Below, piece by piece: positions 34,403 through 42,847 of a stretch of 64,000 bases of DNA. The translations under genes and the position numbers were made by a program. Below the pieces are notes generated by a model that was not told the DNA's origin, did not search any database, and saw nothing but the letters and a program-made list of their open reading frames with translations. Source of the DNA: Brevundimonas sp. UBA4553 (GTDB taxonomy: Bacteria > Pseudomonadota > Alphaproteobacteria > Caulobacterales > Caulobacteraceae); the NCBI RefSeq assembly GCF_002387245.1, contig NZ_DGLD01000017.1, positions 62,001 to 126,000 on the forward strand. Direction: 5' to 3'. The number at the start of each line of letters is the position of its first letter. Positions within the stretch are counted from its first letter, which is position 1.

Positions 34403-34975
34403 TCAGGGCTCCAGTTCGATGTCCCAGTAGAGGTAGTCGAGCCAGCTCTGGTGCAGGTAGTGAGGCGGGAAGCGGCGACCGGCTTCCTGTAATTCCCACG
34501 AGCTGGGTTGATGCGCAGTGCGCTTGAGCAGGGGCATGCCGGCTTGCTGCGGCGTGCGTCCGCCCTTGCGCAGATTGCAGGGGCCGCAGGCGGCGACGAT
34601 GTTCTGCCAGGTGGTGCGGCCGCCGCGCGAGCGGGGGATGACATGATCAAAGGTCAGGTCCTGGGCCAGGCCGCCCTGTCCGCAATACTGGCAGGCGAAG
34701 CCGTCGCGCAGGAAGACGTTGAAGCGGGTAAAGGCGGGCTTGCGGTCCTGATCGACGTAGGATTTCAGCGAGATGACGCTGGGGAGTTGCATCTCCATCG
34801 ACGGGCTGCGGACCACCTTGTCATAGGTGGCGACCACGTCGACGCGTTCTTGCCAGACCGCCTTGACCACTTCTTCCCAGGGCCAGATCGACAGGGGATA
34901 GTAGGACAGAGGACGGAAGTCGGCGTTCAGCACCAGGGCCGGGAAGCCGGACGGGGGACGGGTCAGGACCTGCAT
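34403..34975 (-). CDS. HNH endonuclease
   Basis: 190 residues. A beta-rich N-terminus (FPALVLNADFRPLSYYPLSI) is followed by a zinc-bound HNH motif: CQYCG, then LTFDHVIPRSRGGRTTWQNI, then ACGPCNLRKGGRTP. The family is stand-alone, chromosomal and conserved in many bacteria; its physiological role is not settled. No methylase or toxin partner is adjacent, so it does not look like a restriction or mobile system here. Confidence 0.93.
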   Translation of the reverse strand: MQVLTRPPSGFPALVLNADFRPLSYYPLSIWPWEEVVKAVWQERVDVVATYDKVVRSPSMEMQLPSVISLKSYVDQDRKPAFTRFNVFLRDGFACQYCGQGGLAQDLTFDHVIPRSRGGRTTWQNIVAACGPCNLRKGGRTPQQAGMPLLKRTAHQPSSWELQEAGRRFPPHYLHQSWLDYLYWDIELEP

Positions 34976-35114
34976 CAGGCCCTCCCGCGCATACGGGGGG
35001 ATCGTGAAGCGACAGGAGTGAGGACACGTCTCCTTCCCTAGTCTGATGGGAAGAGCCTACGCCCGATTCTCCCTCGTCGCCATGACCGGGATGCAGCGTT
35101 TTCGTGACGCCGCC

Positions 35115-35513
35115 TCAGAAGACCTCGACCAGCTCGAAGCGTTCGCAGACCACCTTCATGCCCGGCGCCCAGCTGCCTTCGCGGCGATAGTAGGCCTCGT
35201 GCGCATCGCGCCACCATTCATAGGTCAGGTCGCCCTCCCCCTCGGCGCGGGCGAAATCCTCGCTGACCGCCTCGAAGGGCATGATCTCGACCTCGGTGGT
35301 GCGGATGGCGCAACGCGGAACCCCGGCCCCGTCCAGGATGACGCTGACCTCGCCGACCGTCGGCATGATGTCGGCCACACACGACGCCAGCGAGGAACAG
35401 GTCGCCCGCTTGTCGCCCGCCAGCACCAGGGCCAGCAACTCGTCGGCCATTTCGGGACTGTCGCCAAAGGGCCAGCGCGGCGCGTCGCGATAAGCGGCGG
35501 GAATATCAGCCAT
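35115..35513 (-). CDS. ASCH domain-containing protein
   Basis: 132 residues from the ATG at 35513, preceded by GAGGA. The ASCH/PUA-like core shows FGDSPEMADELLALVLAGDK with KRATCSSLAS, then the hydrophobic strand VSVILDGAGVPRCAIRTTEV and DLTYEWWRDAHEAYYRREGS. ASCH proteins are expected to bind RNA or cleave modified nucleosides. It follows the TRIC channel gene by 11 bases and is probably co-transcribed with it and with the alkA-like gene. Confidence 0.87.
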   Translation of the reverse strand: MADIPAAYRDAPRWPFGDSPEMADELLALVLAGDKRATCSSLASCVADIMPTVGEVSVILDGAGVPRCAIRTTEVEIMPFEAVSEDFARAEGEGDLTYEWWRDAHEAYYRREGSWAPGMKVVCERFELVEVF

Positions 35514-35524
35514 GGTCACGGTCC

Positions 35525-36175
35525 TCAGTGTCTTGTCGGCGCGCTGGGGAAGGCCGGCAGGCTCCAGCCCCACAGCAAGGCGCCGGCGCGCAGGGCGAAA
35601 CCCGCCGCCACCGCCACCGCCACCGCCGGCCAGGTCGGCACGGTCAGGGCCTTAAGGCTCACAAACAGGCCCGCCGACAGAAGCGCTGCGGTAATGTTCA
35701 GCTCTCGCCGCAGCAGGATCGACGGCTGGCCCGCCAGCACATCGCGCACTACCCCGCCAAAGCAGGCCGTCAGCACCCCCATGACGACGCAAATCAGGGG
35801 CGCCACGCCATAGGAGGCCGCCTTGGCCGCCCCCATGACGCCATAGGCCGCCAAACCCACCGCATCAAGCCACAGCAGGGCGCGGAAACGCCAGCTGCGC
35901 GCGCCCAGCACCCAGAAGGTCGCCGCCGCCAGCAGGCAGACGGCGATATAGCGCCAGTCCTGCACCCAGAAGACCGGCGCACCGATCAGCAGATCGCGGA
36001 GCGTCCCGCCCCCGACCCCGGTGATGGCCCCGAAGAAGGCGAAGGTGACCAGATCGTGCTTCTCGCGTGCGGCCGCCAGGGCCCCGGTGGCGGCGAAGAC
36101 GGCCACGCCGGCGAAGTCCAGCAGCGGCAGAACGGTCTCGGGCCGGGTCAGGTCGGCGTCAATCAGCGGGGTCAA
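35525..36175 (-). CDS. Trimeric intracellular cation channel (TRIC/UPF0126) protein
   Basis: 216 residues from a TTG at 36175 that overlaps the TGA of the upstream glycosylase gene, with GGAGGA about ten bases before. Seven membrane helices in two repeats, each with a Gly-rich signature: GVGGGTLRDLLIG and FGGVVRDVLAG. Bacterial members form homotrimeric K+-permeable channels. The longer frame starting at 36226 would overlap the upstream gene by 55 bases and is less likely. Confidence 0.88.
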   Translation of the reverse strand: MTPLIDADLTRPETVLPLLDFAGVAVFAATGALAAAREKHDLVTFAFFGAITGVGGGTLRDLLIGAPVFWVQDWRYIAVCLLAAATFWVLGARSWRFRALLWLDAVGLAAYGVMGAAKAASYGVAPLICVVMGVLTACFGGVVRDVLAGQPSILLRRELNITAALLSAGLFVSLKALTVPTWPAVAVAVAAGFALRAGALLWGWSLPAFPSAPTRH

Positions 36176-36828
36176 GTCGGCGGGTCCTCCAGCGCGATAT
36201 CGCCACGCTTGACCCCTCCATACCATCCCCAGAGCAGATGCGCCGCCACCCCGCGATGCGGCCGCCAGATTTCCGCCCGCGCATAGGCCTGCTTCTCATT
36301 CGGCCGCGCCTCGCCGGCGTCCGCCCAGCGCATCGCCTCCTGCAAGGCCACGTCGCCGCCGGGAAAGACATCCAGGCGCCCCTCGCAGAACATCAGGAAG
36401 GTCTCGGCCGTCCACTTGCCCACGCCCTTGATGGCGACCAGGGCCGCGATGGCCTCGGCGTCGTCCAGCCGCTCCAGATGGTCGAAGTCTATGTGGCCCT
36501 CGGTCTGGGCGCGGGCGATCTCGTGGCCGTATTTCGCCTTCTGCCCCGACAGGCCGAAGGTACGCAGGGTTTCGACGTCCAGCGCCAGCACGGCGTCCGG
36601 CGTCACTGTCCCGCCCAGCCCCTCGACCGTCCGCTTCCAGATCGAGGCGGCGGCGGCGACCGAAACCTGCTGCTCCACGATCATGCGGAACAACCCCTCA
36701 TATCCTCCGGGCCGCAGCCGCCATTCAAACACCGGCGTCGAGGCGTGCGCCCGCGCCAGCGCCGGATCGGCGGCGGCCAGGGCCTCGCGGGCAGCGGCGA
36801 TAGAGAGTGCGGAAGGAGCTGTGGCCAT
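36172..36828 (-). CDS. alkA: DNA-3-methyladenine glycosylase II family protein
   Basis: 218 residues. Helix-hairpin-helix-GPD fold with LVAIKGVGKWTAETFLMF and the catalytic Asp in DVFPGGDVALQEAM; RMIVEQQVSVAAAASIW marks the N-terminal helical part. It excises alkylated bases in DNA repair. It lacks the N-terminal Ada-like domain of the enterobacterial enzyme. First gene of a run with the TRIC channel and ASCH genes; divergent from the JmjC-type gene. Confidence 0.92.
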   Translation of the reverse strand: MATAPSALSIAAAREALAAADPALARAHASTPVFEWRLRPGGYEGLFRMIVEQQVSVAAAASIWKRTVEGLGGTVTPDAVLALDVETLRTFGLSGQKAKYGHEIARAQTEGHIDFDHLERLDDAEAIAALVAIKGVGKWTAETFLMFCEGRLDVFPGGDVALQEAMRWADAGEARPNEKQAYARAEIWRPHRGVAAHLLWGWYGGVKRGDIALEDPPT

Positions 36829-36876
36829 GGTGGTTCGTATCGACAGGGAAACGGCGTCGCTCTAGCGTGGCGGGCG

Positions 36877-38010
36877 ATGCATACTCTGGACGAACTTCTT
36901 CACCCGATCACCCCCGATCGTTTTTTCGCCGAGTTTCACGGCCGGAAACCGCTGCACATTCCCGCCGGCGACGGCGTGGGCAAGCAAGCGCTGCTGGACT
37001 GGGACGGCTTCAACTCCCTGTTGAATCAATCGTCGATCTGGACTGCCCAGAGCCTGAAGCTGGTGCGAGATACTGTCGCCGTGACGCCCGACCAGTATTG
37101 CCGCCACGTCCAGACCCAGTCAGGCCATGTGATGCGTCCTGACCCGGCCAAGGTCGCGGTCTTTCTGGCCGCCGGGGCCAGCCTCATCGCCGGGGACGCG
37201 CAGGAACTGACCCCGCGCTTGGCCAACCTCTCGGCCATGCTGGGCCGGGCTTTCGCCGCCTCTATAGGGGTCAACCTCTACTGCTCGTTCAAGGGCGTGC
37301 GGGCCTTTGGCACCCATTACGACCTGCACGATGTCTTCGCCCTTCAGGTCGAGGGCGAAAAGGTCTGGCGCCTGTATGAAAACCGCGCCGAAAATCCCGT
37401 CGACTTCCCTCCCGACACCCCCGAGACCCGCCGTTGGCTTGAACAGAGCCGGGGCGGCGTGATGACCGAGGTGCGAATGCGCCCAGGCGACGTCCTCTAT
37501 CTGCCGCGCGGCTGGTATCACGACGCCCTGGCCCAGGACGGCGCCTCGCTGCATGCGACCTTCTCGGTCACGCCGCTCTACGGACGGATCATCTTCTCCC
37601 TGCTGGAGCAGGCCGCGATGCAGGATCCGGCCTTCCGCGCCTATATGCCGCCCGCGGCCATGGACGGTGGACGTCCGCTGCAAGCCCATCTCGCCGACCT
37701 GGGTCAGCGACTGGCCCATCTGGCCGCCCTGCCTGCCTTCCGCGACGAGGTGGCGATGACGCAGGAAAGGCTGATCCCGCGGCCGGCGCGGTTCGACCTG
37801 CCTCAGCAGATGGCATTAACGGCCTATCGTCCAACCGGCCTGCGCGGCCCCAACTTCATCGGCCCCGCCGCCCATGCCATGCATTGGGCCCTATCCCAGC
37901 CGGACTTCGCCATCGAAAAGTTGATCGCCCAGTTCGACTTCGTCGCTGAGGCCGATATCCGCGCCGCCGTGGATCAAGCCGAAAAGGCGGGCGCTCTCAA
38001 GCGCTTCTAG
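36877..38010 (+). CDS. Cupin/JmjC-type 2-oxoglutarate oxygenase
   Basis: 377 residues from the ATG at 36877. The iron triad is visible as His147-x-Asp149 in THYDLHDVFALQVEG and His215 in PRGWYHDAL, on a double-stranded beta-helix (cupin) core, with a helical C-terminal half. This fits the ribosomal oxygenase (RoxA/YcfD, MINA/NO66-like) group that hydroxylates ribosomal proteins. The target here is unknown. gluQRS starts seven bases later, so the pair is co-transcribed and both could act on the translation apparatus. Confidence 0.88.
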   Translation: MHTLDELLHPITPDRFFAEFHGRKPLHIPAGDGVGKQALLDWDGFNSLLNQSSIWTAQSLKLVRDTVAVTPDQYCRHVQTQSGHVMRPDPAKVAVFLAAGASLIAGDAQELTPRLANLSAMLGRAFAASIGVNLYCSFKGVRAFGTHYDLHDVFALQVEGEKVWRLYENRAENPVDFPPDTPETRRWLEQSRGGVMTEVRMRPGDVLYLPRGWYHDALAQDGASLHATFSVTPLYGRIIFSLLEQAAMQDPAFRAYMPPAAMDGGRPLQAHLADLGQRLAHLAALPAFRDEVAMTQERLIPRPARFDLPQQMALTAYRPTGLRGPNFIGPAAHAMHWALSQPDFAIEKLIAQFDFVAEADIRAAVDQAEKAGALKRF

Positions 38011-38017
38011 TCGGCCG

Positions 38018-38866
38018 ATGTTCGCCACCCGCTTCGCTCCGTCGCCCACCGGCCGCCTGCACAAGGGGCACGCCTTTTCGGCCCTGACCGCCTGGACCGC
38101 CGCGCGCGGGGCCGGCGGCCGCTTCATCCTAAGGGTCGAGGACATCGACCCGACCCGCTGCAAGCCCGAGTACGACGCCGCCATTTTCGAGGACCTGACC
38201 TGGTTGGGGCTCGATTGGGAAACACCGGCCCGACGCCAGTCCGAGCACCTGGCCGACTACGCCGCCGTGATCGACGCCCTGAACGCACGCGGCCTTCTGT
38301 ACCGCTGCTTCCGTACACGGAAGGACATCCTCGACGCCATCGGCGACGCCCCGCACGGCCCAGCTGAAGCGGTCCGCCCCGGGCCTCACGCCCCCGACGA
38401 GGAAGCGCGCCTGCTGGCCGAAGGCCGCCCCTACGCCTGGCGGTTGTCGCTTGATCGGGCGCGCCAGGCTCTGGGCGAAACGGCCTGGAACGCCCTGTCG
38501 TTTGTCGAGGAGGGCGGAGGCCCCGAAGGGGAGATCGGAGTCGTCCGGGCCCGTCCGGAAACGGCGGGAGACGTGGTGCTGGCGCGCAAGGACGCCGGAA
38601 CCGCCTATCATCTAGCGGTCACCCACGACGACGCCCTGCAAGGCGTCACCCATGTCGTCCGAGGCCTGGACCTGTTCGAGGCGACCCACATCCAGCGCCT
38701 GATCCAGGCCCTGATGGGCTGGCCCGCGCCGACCTATCGCCACCACCGCCTGCTCGCCGGCCCGGACGGCCGCCGCTACGCCAAGCGCGACCAGTCCGTC
38801 ACCCTGGCCGAACTGCGCGCGGGAGGCCTGACGCCCGAGGCTCTGCGAGCGGAACTGGGATTCTAA
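38018..38866 (+). CDS. gluQRS: Glutamyl-Q tRNA(Asp) synthetase
   Basis: 282 residues, a truncated class I GluRS-like enzyme lacking the anticodon-binding domain. The HIGH-type motif is in TRFAPSPTGRLHKGHAFSAL and the KMSKS-type loop is RYAKRDQSVTL. It attaches glutamate to queuosine at position 34 of tRNA-Asp. The middle part after LLYRCFRTRKD shows few cysteines, so the zinc site of some family members appears to be missing. Confidence 0.93.
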   Translation: MFATRFAPSPTGRLHKGHAFSALTAWTAARGAGGRFILRVEDIDPTRCKPEYDAAIFEDLTWLGLDWETPARRQSEHLADYAAVIDALNARGLLYRCFRTRKDILDAIGDAPHGPAEAVRPGPHAPDEEARLLAEGRPYAWRLSLDRARQALGETAWNALSFVEEGGGPEGEIGVVRARPETAGDVVLARKDAGTAYHLAVTHDDALQGVTHVVRGLDLFEATHIQRLIQALMGWPAPTYRHHRLLAGPDGRRYAKRDQSVTLAELRAGGLTPEALRAELGF

Positions 38867-38927
38867 GGCTCACCCTCGCACAACGGCAGCGCCTCTTTTC
38901 GCGCTCATGCAGCGCGATAGCGCCCCA

Positions 38928-38964
38928 AAAAGAAAGGCGCGGAACCGGCTGGTCCCGCGCCTTT
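38928..38964 (-). terminator. Terminator of the cold-shock gene
   Basis: Read on the minus strand: stem AAAGGCGCGGGACC / GGTTCCGCGCCTTT with an AGCC loop, then CTTTTT. It begins 33 bases after the cold-shock gene stop. Confidence 0.85.
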
Positions 38965-38997
38965 CAATCGTCAGAACCCGGATCGGGTTCGTCGGCC

Positions 38998-39201
38998 TTA
39001 GAGAACCTTGAGGTCCACGGCCGAGGTCTTGCCGCGCTGGTTTTCCAGCTCGTATTCGACCTTGGAGTTTTCATCGAGGCCTTGCAGGCCCGCCTTTTGA
39101 ACGGCGGTGACGTGGACGAAAACGTCCGAGCCGCCGTCGTCGGGCTGAATGAAGCCATAGCCCTTGGTGGGGTTGAACCACTTGACCGTGCCGGTCGCCA
39201 T
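38998..39201 (-). CDS. Cold-shock domain protein
   Basis: 67 residues from the ATG at 39201, which opens MATGTVKWFNPTKGYGFI. RNP1 (KGYGFI) and RNP2 (VFVHVTAV) are intact. It is a single-stranded nucleic-acid binding protein and RNA chaperone. GGAG lies just before the start. The N-terminal extension of the longer frame (to 39273) does not resemble the family. Its own terminator follows, so it is monocistronic. Confidence 0.96.
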   Translation of the reverse strand: MATGTVKWFNPTKGYGFIQPDDGGSDVFVHVTAVQKAGLQGLDENSKVEYELENQRGKTSAVDLKVL

Positions 39202-39399
39202 CTTAGCGTCTCCGTAAACGCGCTTTGCCAGGCGGATTTCCATGCAGGAGAATCCGTCAGTCCATCTGGACAAGCTCGTTCAGGCGAAGGAGCGAGACGC
39301 GGGTTTGGACCCCACGCAAAATCCGGACTGCCCGACTTTGTCACCCGACTATCCACAGCACGTCAACTGGAAAGCGAATCCCGCCTCACGGCGTTTGGG

Positions 39400-40188
39400 T
39401 TAACGTCCCGCGCGAGCGCACACGCCACGCGCGGCGGCGTCCAGGTGGAAGTGATCCAGGTGCGCCGCATTATAGTCCGGCGTCAGAACGTTGCCGAACA
39501 GGCGACATCCACCGTCGCGCAGGCGCCGCAGGAAGGCCCCGCCCTCGCCCCCCGCCGGCCCGCGCCCGTCCCAGTCGCGCAGCACCGACACGGTTCGCCC
39601 GTCCGCCAGTCGGACGCCAGCGACGTCCACGGCGTTAGCGCGGGCGTGCTGGCTGGGCCGCGCGGTCTGGTCCTGGGAGCCATAGACGCGGCGGCAGGCA
39701 TAGACGCCCAGGCTGTCGATGCGCCGCGCCTCCGCGCCCATGATCTCGCGCGCGGCGGGCTGCACGACATGGCGATCCCACAGAATGTGGCGGACGGCCA
39801 CCGGACAGCGCATCGTCAGCCCTGCCGGACTGATAGGCGTCATATCTCCCCCGGTCAGGCGCACCGCACCGCGCACGACGCAGAAGCCGCCGTCGTTGCG
39901 ATCTTCTGCGCGCTGCGCCTCGACGCCAGCATCACGCAACAAGTTCAGACAGGCCGTCGTCGCCGCCGCGACCCTTTCCGGCGAAGCCCGATCATCAATG
40001 TCCAGCCGCGCGACCTTGGCCGCCGTGGCCCGGCCAAGCGGCTGCCTCAAGTCCAGGGGTTTCCACGGCAGGTCCTGCGGCGGAGCCCAGGCGTCCAGAA
40101 GGAAGAACAGGCCGCATGCAGCCAAACCCATGGTGACGGCCCCGCTCCAGAGGTCGGCCAGAGGTGCAGACTTCAAGGTCATGCCCAT
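39400..40188 (-). CDS. Extensin-like C-terminal domain protein
   Basis: 262 residues. One N-terminal membrane helix (about residues 14-33) anchors a C-terminal extensin-like domain with CPVAVRHILWDRHVVQPAAR, LGVYACRRVYGS, SQHARANAVDVAGVRLADGR and DYNAAHLDHFHLD. The metal-ligand pattern (SxHxxxxAxD and HxDHFH) resembles D-Ala-D-Ala carboxypeptidase-type folds, so a cell-wall role is likely. It starts nine bases after the serine hydrolase gene and shares its direction. Confidence 0.9.
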   Translation of the reverse strand: MGMTLKSAPLADLWSGAVTMGLAACGLFFLLDAWAPPQDLPWKPLDLRQPLGRATAAKVARLDIDDRASPERVAAATTACLNLLRDAGVEAQRAEDRNDGGFCVVRGAVRLTGGDMTPISPAGLTMRCPVAVRHILWDRHVVQPAAREIMGAEARRIDSLGVYACRRVYGSQDQTARPSQHARANAVDVAGVRLADGRTVSVLRDWDGRGPAGGEGGAFLRRLRDGGCRLFGNVLTPDYNAAHLDHFHLDAAARGVCARAGR

Positions 40189-40197
40189 GCCAATGCC

Positions 40198-41295
40198 CTA
40201 GAGCGCCCGCAGGATCCCCATAGCCAGCGCCTGACAGGCCGGACCACCGCGACCGCCGTCGTTCGACAGAGCGAAAAGGGCGCGACTGCCCGCAGGATCG
40301 ACAATGGCGAGGGCGTGCCACATCGTGTTCGACCCCTCGTGCGCGATTACCGGCCCCTTGGCCCAAGGCTGCGGCGGCAGGGCGATCCAGCCATAGGCGT
40401 AGGACTGGCCTGGCGCCGGCGTAATCAGTCGCTCGATCGTTTCGGGCTTTAACCAGCCGTCGCCCTTCGTCAGAAACACCTGCAGGAACCGGCCGTAGTC
40501 CCCCGCCGTCATGTGCGTCGTCCCTGCCGGGCCAAGCGCCAGAGGATTATCGGACGCGTCGTCGCTCGGGTCCATGGCCGTCTGTGCCTCGCCCATGCGG
40601 CGATGCCCCCAGGCGTTGTCACCTTTCGGCGCGCCGAACCCGGCCGAGGTCAGGCCCAATGGCGTGAACAATTCGGCCTGCATCGCCGCTTCCCACGACC
40701 CGCCGGTGATGGCCTCAATGACAGCGCCGACCAGGACGTAGTTGGCGTTGCCGTATTCAAACGTCCCCTGCGTCCCCAAGGGCGGCGCACCCAAAGCCTT
40801 CTCGACAATGGCCCGGCGCTGCTGGGGCAAGGACCTCGGATCGGCGCGGGCGGTCATCAACCAAGGCGCGCCCATCACAGCTTCGTCCTTCAGACCGGCC
40901 GTATGGGTCATGAAGTCGTCCACAACCGCCCCGTCCCATCCGACGTCGATGGTCAGGCCGGGAAAGGCCTCGGTCAGCGGCATGCCCCAGCGCGCACGGT
41001 CTTGCTCCACCAACCGCGCAAAAACCGCCGCTGTCATCGCCTTCGTGTTGGAGCCCAGGTGCCAGCGATCACCGGGCTGCGCCGAGGCCTCCCGCCCGCT
41101 CCGACGAACGCCCTTCACGCCCGACCATTCAAGCCCCTGCGTCGTCACCAACCCGCCGGCCAGCGCGACCGGCTTCACCGCATCAAAGGCAGCATTCAAA
41201 GCCGCATCAAACGCCGCCGCTGGCTCGGCGTTGGCGGCTAAAGGGAGGGCAGTGGCGGCGGCGCCGGCGACCATGACGTGACGACGATTGATCAT
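40198..41295 (-). CDS. Serine hydrolase (class C beta-lactamase/PBP4* fold)
   Basis: 365 residues. Signal region (HVMVAGAAATALPLAANAEP). SxxK appears as LGSNTKAMTA, the YxN element as EYGNANYVLVGAVIEA, and the third-motif region as IAHEGSNTMWHALAI, where HxG is changed to HEG. Members are D-peptidases or esterases rather than drug-resistance enzymes in most bacteria. Co-directional with the extensin-like gene, suggesting a cell-wall pair. Divergent from ppk2. Confidence 0.88.
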   Translation of the reverse strand: MINRRHVMVAGAAATALPLAANAEPAAAFDAALNAAFDAVKPVALAGGLVTTQGLEWSGVKGVRRSGREASAQPGDRWHLGSNTKAMTAAVFARLVEQDRARWGMPLTEAFPGLTIDVGWDGAVVDDFMTHTAGLKDEAVMGAPWLMTARADPRSLPQQRRAIVEKALGAPPLGTQGTFEYGNANYVLVGAVIEAITGGSWEAAMQAELFTPLGLTSAGFGAPKGDNAWGHRRMGEAQTAMDPSDDASDNPLALGPAGTTHMTAGDYGRFLQVFLTKGDGWLKPETIERLITPAPGQSYAYGWIALPPQPWAKGPVIAHEGSNTMWHALAIVDPAGSRALFALSNDGGRGGPACQALAMGILRAL

Positions 41296-41392
41296 TTCAG
41301 ACTCCTTTGCGTTCCACCCACAACAGCAATGCTGGCTGCGCCAGCAAATTCACCGCAAGCTTCGCACATCGCGACAACAGGACGCTTCCGCC

Positions 41393-42136
41393 ATGGGTAA
41401 GAACGACTACGACGACACCCTCGAAGCGTTGCAGATCCAGTTGGTGGAAAGCCAGGCCTGGGCCATCGACAAGGGACTGAAGGTCGTGATCGTCCTCGAA
41501 GGCCGGGACGCCGCCGGCAAGGACGGCGCGATCAAGCGCATGACCGAGTTCATGGCTCCCCGCCAGACCCGCGTCGTCGCCCTGCCCAAGCCCAATGATC
41601 GCGAACTGACCCAATGGTATTTCCAGCGCTACGCGTCCCATCTGCCGGCTGCGGGCGAAATCGTCTTCTTCAACCGCTCCTGGTACAATCGTGCCGGGGT
41701 GGAGCCGGTCATGGGCTTCTGCTCGCCGGAACAGCATGAGCGCTTCCTGCACGACGCACCGCATTTCGAGCGGATGCTGACCCAGTCCGGCACCATGCTG
41801 ATAAAGCTGTGGCTCGACATCAGCCAGGAAGAGCAATCGAGACGGCTGGAAGAGCGCGTCACCCACCCCCTGAAACGCTTCAAGGTGTCGCCGCTCGACG
41901 CCGAGGCCCAGGCGCGCTGGAGCGCCTATTCCGCGGCGCGTGATCAGATGCTGGAACGCACCCACGTGGACCATGCCCCGTGGACGATCGTCGCCACCGA
42001 CACCAAGAAGAAGGCGCGCCTGAACATTATCCGGCACGTCCTGCACCGTCTGGACGCCCCGGGGCTGGAGGCCAAAAAGCCTGATTCCGACATCGTCTTC
42101 AGCGCCGACAAGGCCAAGGGACGGTTGGCGAAATAG
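41393..42136 (+). CDS. ppk2: Polyphosphate kinase 2
   Basis: 247 residues from the ATG at 41393. Walker A GRDAAGKDG near residue 37, the lid region APRQTRVVALPKPNDRELTQ near residue 52 and FFNRSWYNRAGVEPVMGF, all standard for the single-domain PPK2 class I group that uses polyphosphate to phosphorylate nucleoside diphosphates. Cytoplasmic. It converges on the DUF2238 gene with three bases between. Confidence 0.95.
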   Translation: MGKNDYDDTLEALQIQLVESQAWAIDKGLKVVIVLEGRDAAGKDGAIKRMTEFMAPRQTRVVALPKPNDRELTQWYFQRYASHLPAAGEIVFFNRSWYNRAGVEPVMGFCSPEQHERFLHDAPHFERMLTQSGTMLIKLWLDISQEEQSRRLEERVTHPLKRFKVSPLDAEAQARWSAYSAARDQMLERTHVDHAPWTIVATDTKKKARLNIIRHVLHRLDAPGLEAKKPDSDIVFSADKAKGRLAK

Positions 42137-42139
42137 GGC

Positions 42140-42784
42140 TCAGTCGTCGCCGAACAGGCGGCGGTTCTTGTCGACGAAGGCGTGAATGGTGCGGGTCAGC
42201 GGCCCGTTCTGCCGCCCCTTCAGATAGGCCCAGCCCGCGCCGGCGCCGATCAGGGCGCCGAGGGTGTCGACGATCAGATCCCACATGGTGTCGACCAAGC
42301 CGGACTTCTGGGTGTTGAGACCGAACACCTGATCCAGGGTGAACTCCCAGATTTCCCAGACCGCGCCGATCATGACCGCGAAACAGAAGGCGAAGAAGGC
42401 CACGGTCAGGGGCGCCGCCGTCAACCGCTCGCCCTTCACCAGCATCAGCATCAGCAAGGACCCCACCAGGCCGAACCCGATGGCCGAACCGCCGTGCAGG
42501 ACCACGTCCCACCACCAGTAGCGCTCGTAAAAGTCTCCGACCTCGCCAAGCAGCAGGGTGGCGCAGAGGAAGGCCGCGATGGCGCTGACGAAGGCTGTCG
42601 GCAGGGTCACCCCCACCCGCTCGCCCAGCCAGATCGGGACCAGCGACAGCAACAGCGTCCCGACCCCGACAAAGGTGATGCTGAACTCGCCCGTCAGGAA
42701 CCCGCCCACCGCCGCGCCGATCAGCACGAGCCACGTCAGATAGAGGACGACAGGCGGTCGCTCCGCCGGCGCGCGAGGAGTCAT
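42140..42784 (-). CDS. DUF2238 (YjdF-like) membrane protein
   Basis: 214 residues with six membrane helices. Family blocks are WWWDVVLHGGSAIGFGLVGS and VWEIWEFTLDQVFGLN followed by DTMWDLIVDTLGALIGAGAG. The conserved His and acidic residues near the membrane suggest a metal- or lipid-handling enzyme of VanZ-like type, but function is unknown. It is last in line after hom and thrB, 63 bases below thrB. Confidence 0.85.
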   Translation of the reverse strand: MTPRAPAERPPVVLYLTWLVLIGAAVGGFLTGEFSITFVGVGTLLLSLVPIWLGERVGVTLPTAFVSAIAAFLCATLLLGEVGDFYERYWWWDVVLHGGSAIGFGLVGSLLMLMLVKGERLTAAPLTVAFFAFCFAVMIGAVWEIWEFTLDQVFGLNTQKSGLVDTMWDLIVDTLGALIGAGAGWAYLKGRQNGPLTRTIHAFVDKNRRLFGDD

Positions 42785-42847
42785 TGGGCATCTCCCGACA
42801 AAAGCTGGACAGGCAGGATGCGCCCGTGAACGGCCAGCCGTCGAGCC

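Noticed and set aside
34403..34975. HNH gene as part of a restriction or mobile system
   Set aside because: No methylase, integrase, transposase or repeat lies nearby, and this stand-alone HNH family is common in chromosomes.
40198..41295. Class C beta-lactamase resistance gene
   Set aside because: The SxxK and YxN motifs fit the wider serine-hydrolase group; the context is cell-wall related and nothing points to drug resistance.
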